From SIG307 sp045596385 (GTDB lineage Bacteria > Bacillota > Clostridia > Lachnospirales > Lachnospiraceae), in the NCBI GenBank assembly GCA_045596385.1, contig JAZOCC010000024.1, forward strand, positions 62,001-126,000: 64,000 bases of DNA. Direction: 5' to 3'. The position numbers and the translations under genes were made by a program. Below the pieces are notes generated by a model. That model saw only the letters and a list, made by a program, of their open reading frames with translations. It searched no databases and was not told where the DNA came from. Shown here one piece after another: positions 6,828 through 15,421 of this stretch; position 1 is the first letter of the stretch, and each line of letters starts with the position of its first letter.

Positions 6828-6863
6828 TTTTCGACAGACACTGCACTTCCTGCGTGCTAGAAT
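6828..6863 (+). promoter_or_regulatory. spoIIE promoter with Spo0A box
   Basis: TAGAAT at 6858-6863 serves as -10. TTTTCGACA at 6828-6836 contains a perfect reverse-orientation 0A box (TTCGACA) overlapping the -35 zone. A second, one-mismatch box (TGTCGTA) lies at 6800-6806. Spo0A-dependent transcription of spoIIE from a sigma-A promoter is established in Bacillus subtilis. Confidence 0.7.
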
Positions 6864-6887
6864 GTCCCGAAAAGGACAAGCAGGAGG

Positions 6888-8534
6888 ATGGCGGATAGTA
6901 TGATACGAAGAAAAAAGACAGCGGGACGTTGGTTGATGTATTTGGGGCTGGTAGGGGGAGCGACTGCGTTTTGTACCGGTCTTATCGGATGCTTATGGAA
7001 GGAATCTCTGCTTAAGTATACCGGCTTGGGTGCACTGGTAGCCGGCTTTGTGTTTTTGTTTTTGTGGGCCGGAGAGCGGGCGTTGCGTACTTTTTTGGGA
7101 GCGGGGCGCGAAGAATTGGTACGAGCGGATATCAGAGACCACACGAAAAAGCGTCTGTTGGAAGCGGCGGCCTCCTTTGATGTGCTATCCGGAGTGTTTG
7201 ACGGAGTGACGGCTGAAGAAGGAGAAGAGTTCCGGGACTTTGCGGTGACTTTGCCTGAGGTAGTATGCGGAGATTGTGTGAAATGCGGCGAATGTTGGGA
7301 ACAGTACCCTGAGGAACGGCTTGCGGCGGCATACGCCATGTACGAGGCGGCAAGGTACGGTGAAGTGCCGAAGCGGGCCGAGGTGGAGTACCGCTTCGAC
7401 GGGTGTCTGCGGGCCGACCGGATTGCTGAGGAGTATGCGGTGCTACCGTTGAGAGAGCAGGCGAATCAATATGTACGTCGTCGGACGGAGGAGGGAAAAA
7501 CTGCGGTGGTAACCCAGTTGAGGGTAGTATCGGAGCTGTTAAAGGAGTATTCCGACGAATTGTACGAGACTTCCTTAGGCGACGGTAAAATTGAAGAGGC
7601 AGTGGCAGAAGCACTGTACCGGAACGGAATTTATGCGGAACAAATTGCGGTAATGAAACGGAAAGGAAGAGGACTGTGCGTGCGCATGCAGGCGTATTGC
7701 AGAAACGGTCAGTGCATTCCGGTACGCAGGATAATACAGTGTCTCGGGCTCTTGTTCGGATGCCCGATGGAGGCTACCGGAGATTCGGAACGTTTTGTGG
7801 GAGATACCATGGGAGAGTTTACCTTTGAGGAGGAGCCGGGCTATATGGTATTGACCGGTGTGGCCCGGGCGACAAAGAAGGATGAACTTTTATCCGGTGA
7901 CAGTTTTTCCTTTTTGTATCCGGATAGTGGGGAAACAGTGCTTCTGTTATCCGACGGAATGGGAAGCGGAGAGGCAGCCGGCAGAGACAGTGAAGCGGTA
8001 ATCGGATTGCTGGAGCAGTTCCTGACGGCAGGCTTTGATGAAAAAACAGCGATCCGTCTGATTAATTGCGTACTTCTTTTGCGAACGGAAGGAAAAAGTT
8101 TCTCTACAGTAGATATCAGCGTGATTAATCCTTACGGAGGTACCTGTGAGTTTATTAAACTGGGAGCTGCGGGAACCTATATCAAGCGGGAGGAGTGGAT
8201 TGAACGAGTGGAGGCTGCGACTCTTCCGGTGGGAATGTTCGGAGAAGCCGATTATGATACGAAAGAAAAGAAGCTATATGACGGCGATTATATTATTATG
8301 ACCAGTGACGGGGTACCGGAGGCGTTGGGAGAATGCCTGGAGGATGTGCTGTTTGCGGCAGGCAAGAAGATGACCGACCGAACACCGCAAGGGGTGGCGG
8401 GAGAGATTCTGAAGGCCGCATTGGAGCTGTGTGAGTATAAGCCGAGAGACGATATGACGGTACTGGTAGCAGAGGTGGTAAAAAAGCAGCCGCCGTATTA
8501 TTTACAAGGGAGAACACGGGCAGAAATCAGTTGA
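6888..8534 (+). CDS. spoIIE: Stage II sporulation protein E, short form
   Basis: This is a 548-residue PP2C-type Ser/Thr phosphatase that dephosphorylates SpoIIAA to activate sigma-F in the forespore. The PP2C metal and active-site motifs are clear: LLLSDGMGSGEAAG (~352), MTSDGVPEAL (~471) and PRDDMTVLV (~519). The Cys-containing middle part (CGDCVKCGECW, ~130) is typical of clostridial SpoIIE. Unlike the ~830-residue Bacillus protein with ten membrane helices, this one has only about two hydrophobic helices in its first 65 residues. An AGGAGG site lies before ATG 6888. It is transcribed alone, from the Spo0A-box promoter. Confidence 0.92.
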   Translation: MADSMIRRKKTAGRWLMYLGLVGGATAFCTGLIGCLWKESLLKYTGLGALVAGFVFLFLWAGERALRTFLGAGREELVRADIRDHTKKRLLEAAASFDVLSGVFDGVTAEEGEEFRDFAVTLPEVVCGDCVKCGECWEQYPEERLAAAYAMYEAARYGEVPKRAEVEYRFDGCLRADRIAEEYAVLPLREQANQYVRRRTEEGKTAVVTQLRVVSELLKEYSDELYETSLGDGKIEEAVAEALYRNGIYAEQIAVMKRKGRGLCVRMQAYCRNGQCIPVRRIIQCLGLLFGCPMEATGDSERFVGDTMGEFTFEEEPGYMVLTGVARATKKDELLSGDSFSFLYPDSGETVLLLSDGMGSGEAAGRDSEAVIGLLEQFLTAGFDEKTAIRLINCVLLLRTEGKSFSTVDISVINPYGGTCEFIKLGAAGTYIKREEWIERVEAATLPVGMFGEADYDTKEKKLYDGDYIIMTSDGVPEALGECLEDVLFAAGKKMTDRTPQGVAGEILKAALELCEYKPRDDMTVLVAEVVKKQPPYYLQGRTRAEIS

Positions 8535-8556
8535 TACGGTATAAGCGGTCGGATGC

Positions 8557-8585
8557 TTGCCTTTTCCGGCGGAGTGGTGTAGAAT
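8557..8585 (+). promoter_or_regulatory. Promoter for tilS-hpt-ftsH
   Basis: TTGCCT (8557-8562), a 17-bp spacer and TAGAAT (8580-8585), 35 bases before the tilS start. Confidence 0.6.
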
Positions 8586-8620
8586 AAATACAGAGGAAAA
8601 GTATGCAGACGGAGGGAGCC

Positions 8621-10030
8621 ATGCAGAGAACGTTCGAAAAAAAGGTACAAGCCTTTATGGAACAACAGAATCTGACAGCCCCGGGAGACCGGGTATTAAT
8701 CGGTCTGTCCGGAGGGGCGGACTCTGTCTGTCTTTTAACGGTGTTGCAGAGGCTGGCGGAGACATTTTCCCTATCCTTGGGAGCCTTTCATGTGAATCAC
8801 GGAATCCGTGGGACGGAGGCAGACCGGGATGAGGCGTTTTCAAAGGCGCTGTGTGAAAGCTACGGAATTCCGTTTTACGGAGTAAAGGTTTCTGTTCCGG
8901 ATTTGGCGAAGGAGTGGAAAACCGGCCTGGAGGAAGCCGGGCGCCGGGTACGCTATAAGACTGCGGAGAGGCTGGCTGCGGAGCACGGATATCATAAAAT
9001 TGCACTGGCGCACCATCGGAACGACGTAGCGGAGACCTTTTTGTTTCATTTGTTCCGGGGGAGCTCTTTAAACGGTCTTTCTTCTATTCCGGCAAAGAGG
9101 GGATGTATTATCCGGCCGTTACTTTCCTGTGAACGAGCGGAAATCGAGAACTATCTGGCAGAGTGCAGTCTTTCCTATTGTACGGATGTTACCAACGAGG
9201 AGACGGAATATACACGGAATAAAATCAGACATGAGATGATAGCGGTAGCCAGGGATGAGATTAATGCGGGTGCGGTCCGGCATATAGCGGAAACGGCGGC
9301 AGAGTGTGCGGAGCTTTGTGATTATCTGGAGGAAGCGACCCGGAAGGTGTGTGACCGGGCAGAGAAAACAGAGGGTGAGGTGTCCTTCCCGGTGTCTTTA
9401 CTGTTACCGGAGCACCGTGTGATTCAAAAACGAGCGGTGCATTCGTTCCTGGGTACGGTGGCGGGAAGTAAGAAGGATATTACAAAGGAGCATGTGGGAG
9501 CGGTGTTAGAGCTGTTGCACAGTCAGAGCGGAAGTCGGATTTCCTTGCCCTACGGAGTTGTTGCGGGACGGGATTTTGACCGGGTTTTCCTGAGAGTGGG
9601 CAGTGCAAAGGAAGAAGAAGCGAATCGGGAGCCGCAGGTAATACGGATTCCGGGCGATTATTTTTGGGGAACAAAGGGAGAAGTCTTGCGTTTTCGGCTT
9701 TTTTCTTGCGAAAAAAATACAGAAATTCCAAAAAATGAGTATACGAAATGGTTTGATTATGATAAAATAAGGGGAACGCTTTGCTTGCGCACTTACCGGG
9801 AGGGCGACCGGATCGGATTAAAGAGCGGAAGCAAGACGGTAAAATCCGTTTGGGTGGAGCATAAGGTGCCGGTGGAGCAGAGACGTCTACAGGTGCTTTT
9901 GGCAGATGAAGAGCAGGTGCTTTGGATTCCGGGTGTGAGATGTTGCGACAATTACCGCATCGACGGGGAGACGAAGACTGTGCTGGAAGTACAAAGAAGC
10001 GGAGGATACGAAAATGGAAGTGAATGTTAA
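8621..10030 (+). CDS. tilS: tRNA(Ile)-lysidine synthase
   Basis: About 470 residues with the PP-loop ATP-binding motif VLIGLSGGADSVCLL (~24-38), HVNHGIRG and the RYKTAERLA/HHRNDVAETFLF segments of the N-type ATPase domain, then the C-terminal TilS domain (residues ~390-465, EGDRIGLKSGSKTVK). TilS converts the C34 of tRNA-Ile2 (CAU) to lysidine so it reads AUA; it is essential. ATG 8621 is chosen because GGAGGG lies 5-6 bases upstream; a further ATG at 8603 has no site. The 3' end overlaps hpt by 17 bases, so translation is probably coupled. Confidence 0.94.
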   Translation: MQRTFEKKVQAFMEQQNLTAPGDRVLIGLSGGADSVCLLTVLQRLAETFSLSLGAFHVNHGIRGTEADRDEAFSKALCESYGIPFYGVKVSVPDLAKEWKTGLEEAGRRVRYKTAERLAAEHGYHKIALAHHRNDVAETFLFHLFRGSSLNGLSSIPAKRGCIIRPLLSCERAEIENYLAECSLSYCTDVTNEETEYTRNKIRHEMIAVARDEINAGAVRHIAETAAECAELCDYLEEATRKVCDRAEKTEGEVSFPVSLLLPEHRVIQKRAVHSFLGTVAGSKKDITKEHVGAVLELLHSQSGSRISLPYGVVAGRDFDRVFLRVGSAKEEEANREPQVIRIPGDYFWGTKGEVLRFRLFSCEKNTEIPKNEYTKWFDYDKIRGTLCLRTYREGDRIGLKSGSKTVKSVWVEHKVPVEQRRLQVLLADEEQVLWIPGVRCCDNYRIDGETKTVLEVQRSGGYENGSEC

Positions 10031-10541
10031 GGTTCTGATTTCCGAAGAAGAAGTAAAGGAAAAGATTCGTGCGATTGCCGAGAAGATTAATAACGATTAC
10101 GCAGGCAAAGAGCTGCATGTGGTTTGTATTTTAAAGGGCGGCGTATTTTTTATGTGCGAACTGGTAAAACATATAACCGTACCGGTGACCCACGATTTTA
10201 TGTCGGTTTCCAGCTACGGAGACGGTACCGTAAGCACCGGAAGGATTAAGCTGATTAAGGATTTGGATGAGTCCATCGAAGGGAAGGATGTTCTCATTGT
10301 AGAGGATATTCTTGATACGGGACGGACATTGCATCATCTGATGGCGTTGCTGCAAACCAGAAACCCGAAGAGTTTACGCTTGTGCACGCTGCTTGACAAG
10401 CCGGACCGCCGGGTAATTGATGTGGATGTGGATTATGTGGGATTTCAGATTCCGGATTTGTTTGTAGTGGGCTATGGTCTGGATTATGCCCAGCATTACC
10501 GCAACCTGCCGTATATCGGGGTTGTGAATATGGAGGATTAG
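10014..10541 (+). CDS. hpt: Hypoxanthine phosphoribosyltransferase
   Basis: This 175-residue type I PRTase salvages hypoxanthine/guanine with PRPP. The PRPP loop VEDILDTGRTL is at ~95-105, the LLDKPDRR hood follows, and VGYGLDYAQHYRNLPYIG at the C-terminus is diagnostic of Hpt. GGAGGA precedes ATG 10014, inside the end of tilS. tilS-hpt-ftsH is a conserved Firmicute order; in Bacillus TilS and HprT together affect ftsH expression. A small GC-rich hairpin (10548-10561) sits before ftsH. Confidence 0.95.
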   Translation: MEVNVKVLISEEEVKEKIRAIAEKINNDYAGKELHVVCILKGGVFFMCELVKHITVPVTHDFMSVSSYGDGTVSTGRIKLIKDLDESIEGKDVLIVEDILDTGRTLHHLMALLQTRNPKSLRLCTLLDKPDRRVIDVDVDYVGFQIPDLFVVGYGLDYAQHYRNLPYIGVVNMED

Positions 10542-10594
10542 ACAATTACGCGCTGTTGCGCGTTTTGATAAGAGTAAGAAAGTGAGGATTTGTT

Positions 10595-12397
10595 TTGAAG
10601 GTTTCCATGAAAGGTTTCGGTTTTTATATTGTCACGATTTTCTTGATTTTGTTTTTGGTAACGTATATTTCAGATACGATGAAAGCAAATGAAGAAAAGT
10701 ACGGCATGAAGGATTATTATGCGGATTTGGATGCCGGTGAGATTATCGGGGTGTCGATTTATCCGAATGTGGAGACGCCGACCGGTGAGGCACGGATTGT
10801 ATTGAAGTCCGGCAATGTAAAGTCATTTTATGTAACGGATGTGGCAGATGTTGAGGCTGCGGCGTTGGATAAAGATGTGGAAGTATATGTGAATGAAATT
10901 CAGAAGCCAAACTGGTTTTTGACGGGGGTTCTGCCGTATATTTTAGGCTTTGCGGCGATTTTTCTGATGTTTTCATTCTTTACGAATCAGTCCTCCGGCG
11001 GCAGTAACAAGATGATGAATTTCGGCAAAAGCCGTGCCCGGATGACCATGAACGGTACTACCACCTTTAAGGATGTGGCCGGTCTGATTGAGGAAAAGGA
11101 AGAATTACGCGAGGTTGTGGATTTTCTGGCAGACCCGAGTAAATATACGAAGGTGGGAGCCCGTATTCCGAAGGGTATTCTCTTAGAGGGACCTCCGGGA
11201 ACCGGTAAGACGCTTCTTGCAAAGGCAGTAGCCGGTGAGGCGAAGGTACCGTTCTTCTCTATTTCGGGATCCGATTTTGTGGAAATGTTTGTGGGTGTGG
11301 GAGCTTCCCGTGTACGTGACTTGTTTGCGGATGCAAAGAAGAATGCGCCGTGTATTGTATTTATCGATGAGATTGATGCGGTGGCAAGACGCCGAGGAAC
11401 CGGTATGGGCGGTGGCCACGACGAGCGTGAGCAGACCTTAAACCAGATGCTGGTGGAAATGGACGGGTTCGGTGTCAACGAGGGTATTATCGTCATGGCA
11501 GCCACCAACCGTGTGGATATTCTGGACCCTGCGATTTTGCGTCCGGGTCGTTTCGACCGTAAGGTATTGGTGGGCAGACCGGATGTAAGAGGCCGTGAAG
11601 AGATTTTAAAGGTACACGCTAAGGGAAAGCCACTGGCGGATGATGTGGACCTTGCCCAGCTGGCACAGACCACGGCGGGACTGACCGGTGCGGATTTGGA
11701 GAATTTGTTAAACGAGGCAGCCATCGGTGCGGCAAAGGACGGCAGAGGCTTCATTGTAGAAGAGGATGTAAAGAAAGCGTTTATTAAGGTGGGTATCGGT
11801 ACGGAGAAGAAGAGCCGTATTATTTCCGACAAGGAAAAGAAGATTACCGCATACCACGAAGCGGGTCATGCGATTTTATTCCATGTACTGCCGGACGTAG
11901 GCCCGGTATATGCCGTATCCGTCATTCCGACAGGCAACGGTGCGGCCGGTTATACCATGCCGCTTCCGGAGCGTGACGAGATGTTTATGACCAAGGGACG
12001 GATGCGTCAGGACATCATTGTAAGCCTGGGCGGTCGTATTGCGGAGGAATTGATTTTAGATGATGTTACTACGGGAGCTTCCCAGGATATCAAGCACGCA
12101 ACCGCAGTGGCAAGGAGTATGGTAACCCGTTACGGCTTCTCCGATGCCATCGGTATGGTAAATTGTGAAAATGACGATGATGAGGTATTCATCGGTCGTG
12201 ATCTTGCACATACCCGTTCCTACAGTGAGGGTGTTGCCAATGCCATCGATGAGGAAGTTCGTCGTATTATCGACGAGTGCTATGAGGAAGCAAAGCGCAT
12301 TTTGCAGGAGAACGAAACGGTATTACATGCCTGTGCGGAGCTTCTGATTGAGAAAGAGCGTATCAATCGCGAGGAATTCGAAGCGCTTTTTATTTAG
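10595..12397 (+). CDS. ftsH: ATP-dependent zinc metalloprotease FtsH
   Basis: This 600-residue membrane AAA+ protease has two membrane helices (~5-22 and ~108-128) flanking a small extracytoplasmic domain. It has Walker A GPPGTGKT (~199-206), Walker B FIDEIDA (~254), second-region-of-homology arginines in ATNRVDILDPAILRPGRFDR, and the zinc site HEAGH (~422) with a downstream third ligand Asp. It degrades membrane and regulatory proteins, including sporulation regulators. The best start is TTG 10595, behind GAGGA; ATG 10607 is the alternative. It is the last gene of its operon; hairpins follow at 12398-12520. Confidence 0.96.
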   Translation: MKVSMKGFGFYIVTIFLILFLVTYISDTMKANEEKYGMKDYYADLDAGEIIGVSIYPNVETPTGEARIVLKSGNVKSFYVTDVADVEAAALDKDVEVYVNEIQKPNWFLTGVLPYILGFAAIFLMFSFFTNQSSGGSNKMMNFGKSRARMTMNGTTTFKDVAGLIEEKEELREVVDFLADPSKYTKVGARIPKGILLEGPPGTGKTLLAKAVAGEAKVPFFSISGSDFVEMFVGVGASRVRDLFADAKKNAPCIVFIDEIDAVARRRGTGMGGGHDEREQTLNQMLVEMDGFGVNEGIIVMAATNRVDILDPAILRPGRFDRKVLVGRPDVRGREEILKVHAKGKPLADDVDLAQLAQTTAGLTGADLENLLNEAAIGAAKDGRGFIVEEDVKKAFIKVGIGTEKKSRIISDKEKKITAYHEAGHAILFHVLPDVGPVYAVSVIPTGNGAAGYTMPLPERDEMFMTKGRMRQDIIVSLGGRIAEELILDDVTTGASQDIKHATAVARSMVTRYGFSDAIGMVNCENDDDEVFIGRDLAHTRSYSEGVANAIDEEVRRIIDECYEEAKRILQENETVLHACAELLIEKERINREEFEALFI

Positions 12398-12421
12398 GGA
12401 AACGCTGATTAAAGCGTTTCC
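12398..12421 (+). terminator. Hairpin directly after the ftsH stop
   Basis: A 9-bp perfect stem (GGAAACGCT at 12398-12406, AGCGTTTCC at 12413-12421) without a T-run. It is a likely 3'-end stabiliser or weak terminator. Confidence 0.5.
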
Positions 12422-12427
12422 TGCGCC

Positions 12428-12520
12428 GAATTTGCGCAGCGAAGCTGCTGTTTCTGATGCAAATTCGTGCGATCCGCCGGAGGCTTCAAAGGAAGCACTG
12501 ATTTAGTAAGTGCTTCCTTT
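12428..12520 (+). terminator. Nested hairpins and strong stem downstream of ftsH
   Basis: GAATTTGC (12428-12435) pairs with GCAAATTC (12459-12466) around a small GCAGC-GAA-GCTGC hairpin. AAAGGAAGCACT (12488-12499) then pairs perfectly with 12509-12520. The last stem is the most terminator-like; its downstream tract is A-rich rather than T-rich. No gene lies in 12398-12853. Confidence 0.55.
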
Positions 12521-12637
12521 GGCAAAAAAGATAGGTGTTGGTCGGGGTTTTTTGGATAGTTTTGTACGGTTTATGGGATGGCCCGGAAGTTTATAGGTCA
12601 AAAGTCACAAAAAATTTTTTAAAAAGGGGTAATGTTT

Positions 12638-12772
12638 GTGCACACTTCTGTACAAAGAGGTGCTATAATAACACTCGTAAACCCCAATACATTATATAGT
12701 TTTTGCTACACCCCATAAGTAACAAAATACCTTCTCCGAAAAGCCCGATGACGTTGTCATCGGGCTTTTCAC
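12638..12772 (+). ncRNA. Possible small RNA or leader with strong terminator
   Basis: TATAAT at 12664-12669 (poor -35: TTGTGC with a long spacer) would start a transcript near 12676. A 15-bp perfect inverted repeat 12738-12752/12756-12770 (GAAAAGCCCGATGAC) with a TTTTC end would stop it after ~95 nt. Then comes another inverted pair, TCGAGTAG 12774-12781 / CTACTCGA 12813-12820. This is either an independent RNA or an attenuating leader of the glycosidase gene. Confidence 0.35.
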
Positions 12773-12853
12773 TTCGAGTAGACAAAGTGAGCGGGTAGAT
12801 GTATCGCATCGCCTACTCGAAACAGGTAAGTAAACAAATAGAAAGAGGTCGTT

Positions 12854-14938
12854 ATGGAACAAGCGGTAAGAGCACTGTTTTCAGACGGAACAAAAGAATA
12901 TAGAAATCCGGCGGAGCCTAAACCGGGAGATACGGTAAGGCTTCGTTTTCGTGCGTTAAAGGGAAGTGTACATGAGGCCGTGCTTTGTATCGGCGGAGAA
13001 AGAAGAAGGATGCTGCCGGAGCGGGAGGACGGCTGTTTTGTATATTTTTCTACCGAATATATGGTGGGAGAGGCGACCGTATCCTACTATTATGAAATTG
13101 CACTGGAGGAAGGAATCCGGTATTATGACCGAAGAGGGATGGTTTATGAGCCGCGGGAGGGATATGCCTTTCGGATGACTCCGGGTTTTTCCGTACCGGA
13201 GTGGGCAAAGGGTGCGGTGATGTATCAGATTTTTACCGACCGGTTTTGTAACGGTACTGCGAAAAATGATGTGAAAACCAATGAGTATTATTATATCGAG
13301 GCACCGGTACAGGCGGTGGAGGATTGGAATCGTCCGCCGCAGAGTATGGATGTGGGCTGTTTTTATGGCGGAGATCTGGAGGGTGTGCGGCAGAAGCTGG
13401 ACTATTTGCAGGACCTTGGTGTGGAAGTAATCTACTTTAATCCGCTGTTTGTATCGCCTTCTAATCATAAATATGACAGCCAGGACTATGATTACATCGA
13501 CCCGCACTATGGTGTGATATTGCGGGAGGAGGGAGAGTGTCTGTCTCCGGAGGATACGGACAATTCCCATGCAACCTTGTACGGCAGCCGTGTCAGTTTG
13601 CAGGAAAATTTGGATGCAAGCAATGCGTTCTTTGCGTCCTTAGTGGAGGAAATCCATAGGCGGGGAATGCGTGTCATATTGGATGGCGTATTTAACCACT
13701 GCGGTTCCTTCCATAAATGGCTGGATAGAGAGCGGATTTACGAGCATGCACAGGGCTATGCGCCGGGGGCATATGTGTCGGCGAACAGCCCGTACCGCAG
13801 TTTTTTTGATTTCAGACAGGAGGCATGGCCGTACAATCCGTACTATGCGGGCTGGTGGGATCATAATACCCTTCCGAAGCTGAATTATGAGGCTTCCGAG
13901 GAGCTGTGTGAATATATACTAAAGATTGCGAAGAAGTGGGTGTCGGCTCCGTATTGTGTGGATGGCTGGCGTCTGGACGTGGCGGCGGATTTGGGCCATT
14001 CGGAGGCCTTTAATCATGTTTTTTGGCAAAGATTCCGCAAGGCGGTAAAGGAGGCAAATCCGGAGGCTCTGATTCTGGCGGAGCATTACGGAAGCGCAAG
14101 GGCCTGGCTGTCCGGCGATGAGTGGGATTCCGTCATGAATTACGATGCCTTTATGGAGCCGGTGACCTGGTTTATGACCGGCATGGAAAAGCACAGTGAT
14201 GCATATCGGCCGGATATGGTAGGCAATGCAACGGCGTTTGCGGATGCTATGAATCATCATATGGCACAGTTTCAGACCGGCTCTTTGCAGGCGGCCATGA
14301 ATGAGTTGTCCAATCATGACCATTCCCGCTTTTTGACGAGAACCAACGGGAAGGTGGGACGTCTGGCTACTCTGGGTGCGGAAGCAGCAGCGGAAGGCGT
14401 GCGACGTTCCCTGTTCATGGCAGCGGTAACCCTGCAGATGACCTGGGTGGGAGCTCCGACGGTTTATTACGGAGATGAGGCCGGCGTGTGCGGCTTTACG
14501 GACCCGGACAACCGACGGACCTATCCGTGGGGAAGAGAGGATAAGGAACTGATTGAACTGCACCGGGAATTGATTCGGATTCACCGGTCCTATCCGGCCT
14601 TAAAGACCGGTTCGGTAAAGATGATTTATCAGGCACAGGATGTGATTGCCTTCGGACGGTTTGATGATGCGGATGTACTTGCGGTAGCGGTAAACCGCGG
14701 AGAAACAGAACACTACGTGGAGCTTCCTGTGTGGGAACTTGGTGTACCCGAGGGAGCACCGATGGTGACGGTGATGGAGACCGGAAGAGAAGGATATTCC
14801 GTGGAGGCGAAGTTCGTGCATGCGGATGACGGTGTGCTACGGGTAATCTTGCCGCCGGAGAGTTCTTTTGTATGGAAGAATCTCCTACCGCCGGGAAATC
14901 GTCGGGACAAAGAGGACTATACCCACAATTTTAACTAA
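12854..14938 (+). CDS. GH13 alpha-glycosidase (cyclomaltodextrinase/neopullulanase type)
   Basis: A 694-residue cytoplasmic enzyme; no signal peptide. Residues 1-110 form a CBM34-like N-terminal domain, the (beta/alpha)8 barrel begins at VMYQIFTDRFCNG (~122), and a beta C-terminal domain follows. GH13 conserved regions are visible: VIYFNPLFVSPSNHKYDSQDY, VILDGVFNHCG, GWRLDVAADL (catalytic Asp ~372), LILAEHYG (catalytic Glu ~410) and LSNHDHSR (Asp ~486). Enzymes of this architecture split cyclodextrins, pullulan or short maltodextrins, so it likely serves internal maltodextrin use. AAAGAGGT precedes ATG 12854. It is a single gene, closed by the bidirectional terminator at 14971. Confidence 0.9.
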   Translation: MEQAVRALFSDGTKEYRNPAEPKPGDTVRLRFRALKGSVHEAVLCIGGERRRMLPEREDGCFVYFSTEYMVGEATVSYYYEIALEEGIRYYDRRGMVYEPREGYAFRMTPGFSVPEWAKGAVMYQIFTDRFCNGTAKNDVKTNEYYYIEAPVQAVEDWNRPPQSMDVGCFYGGDLEGVRQKLDYLQDLGVEVIYFNPLFVSPSNHKYDSQDYDYIDPHYGVILREEGECLSPEDTDNSHATLYGSRVSLQENLDASNAFFASLVEEIHRRGMRVILDGVFNHCGSFHKWLDRERIYEHAQGYAPGAYVSANSPYRSFFDFRQEAWPYNPYYAGWWDHNTLPKLNYEASEELCEYILKIAKKWVSAPYCVDGWRLDVAADLGHSEAFNHVFWQRFRKAVKEANPEALILAEHYGSARAWLSGDEWDSVMNYDAFMEPVTWFMTGMEKHSDAYRPDMVGNATAFADAMNHHMAQFQTGSLQAAMNELSNHDHSRFLTRTNGKVGRLATLGAEAAAEGVRRSLFMAAVTLQMTWVGAPTVYYGDEAGVCGFTDPDNRRTYPWGREDKELIELHRELIRIHRSYPALKTGSVKMIYQAQDVIAFGRFDDADVLAVAVNRGETEHYVELPVWELGVPEGAPMVTVMETGREGYSVEAKFVHADDGVLRVILPPESSFVWKNLLPPGNRRDKEDYTHNFN

Positions 14939-14970
14939 TCTGTAGGAGGCTGTACGATTTCCTATAAAGA

Positions 14971-15002
14971 AAAAGCCGCTCCGGTTTCGGAGCGGCAGTT
15001 TT
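14971..15002. terminator. Bidirectional terminator
   Basis: The 9-bp stem GCCGCTCCG/CGGAGCGGC (14975-14983/14988-14996) is flanked by A-run and T-run, serving both convergent genes. Confidence 0.88.
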
Positions 15003-15012
15003 ATAAAATGTG

Positions 15013-15246
15013 CTATTTTACGTTATTCTTTACAAAACCGAGGATGGAAAGAATAAGACCGATAAAGCAAAGGATACCGAAGGCCCAGGAAATGATGGCT
15101 GCGATTGTGCCTACCAGCGGAATTGCATGAAGTAAGCCTGCAACGAAGCCTACGATTGCCGGAGCAATGAGGAAAATCAAAATGGAGATAATCAGATCCT
15201 TAACGGTCTTAACGGTGTTGAATTTGTTTAAAATGTTCTTTAACAT
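15013..15246 (-). CDS. Small two-helix membrane protein (77 aa)
   Basis: The start is ATG 15246, with AAAGGAGGA ideally spaced on the minus strand; the longer frame to 15309 runs through the promoter. The protein has a short basic N-terminus (MLKNILNKFNTVKTVKDL) and two hydrophobic helices (IISILIFLIAPAIVGFVAGLL and the ISWAFGILCFIGLILSILGF region) joined by HAIPLVGTIAA, ending FVKNNVK. No family was recognised with confidence. A -10 and a Spo0A-box-like site precede it, so stationary-phase or sporulation expression is possible. Confidence 0.75.
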   Translation of the reverse strand: MLKNILNKFNTVKTVKDLIISILIFLIAPAIVGFVAGLLHAIPLVGTIAAIISWAFGILCFIGLILSILGFVKNNVK

Positions 15247-15276
15247 GAGAGAATCCTCCTTTGAATATTTGGCTAC

Positions 15277-15299
15277 ATTATAACAGATAGTGTCGAAAA
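15277..15299 (-). promoter_or_regulatory. Minus-strand -10 with Spo0A-box-like site
   Basis: On the minus strand, TATAAT (plus 15277-15282) follows TTTTTCGACA (plus 15291-15299, a perfect 0A-box core at 15291-15297). This places the box in the spacer/-35 zone of the small membrane protein gene. The core alone is expected by chance several times per window. Confidence 0.45.
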
Positions 15300-15421
15300 A
15301 TGGAAGCATAAGATGAAAAAACGCCAGAAATCACATGAAAATGTGAAAATGTCAGGATGAAACGAGTGTGATTTGAGACGGAAAGCGGAACCGGTTGGGA
15401 CAGACGGTGAAAGGAGATGCC

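Noticed and set aside
10987..11832. 281-residue minus-strand open frame opposite ftsH
   Set aside because: It lies wholly within the ftsH coding region, which has unmistakable motifs; the antisense frame is a codon-bias shadow.
13919..14584. 221-residue minus-strand open frame opposite the GH13 gene
   Set aside because: Shadow frame with low-complexity His/Arg-rich composition and no ribosome site.
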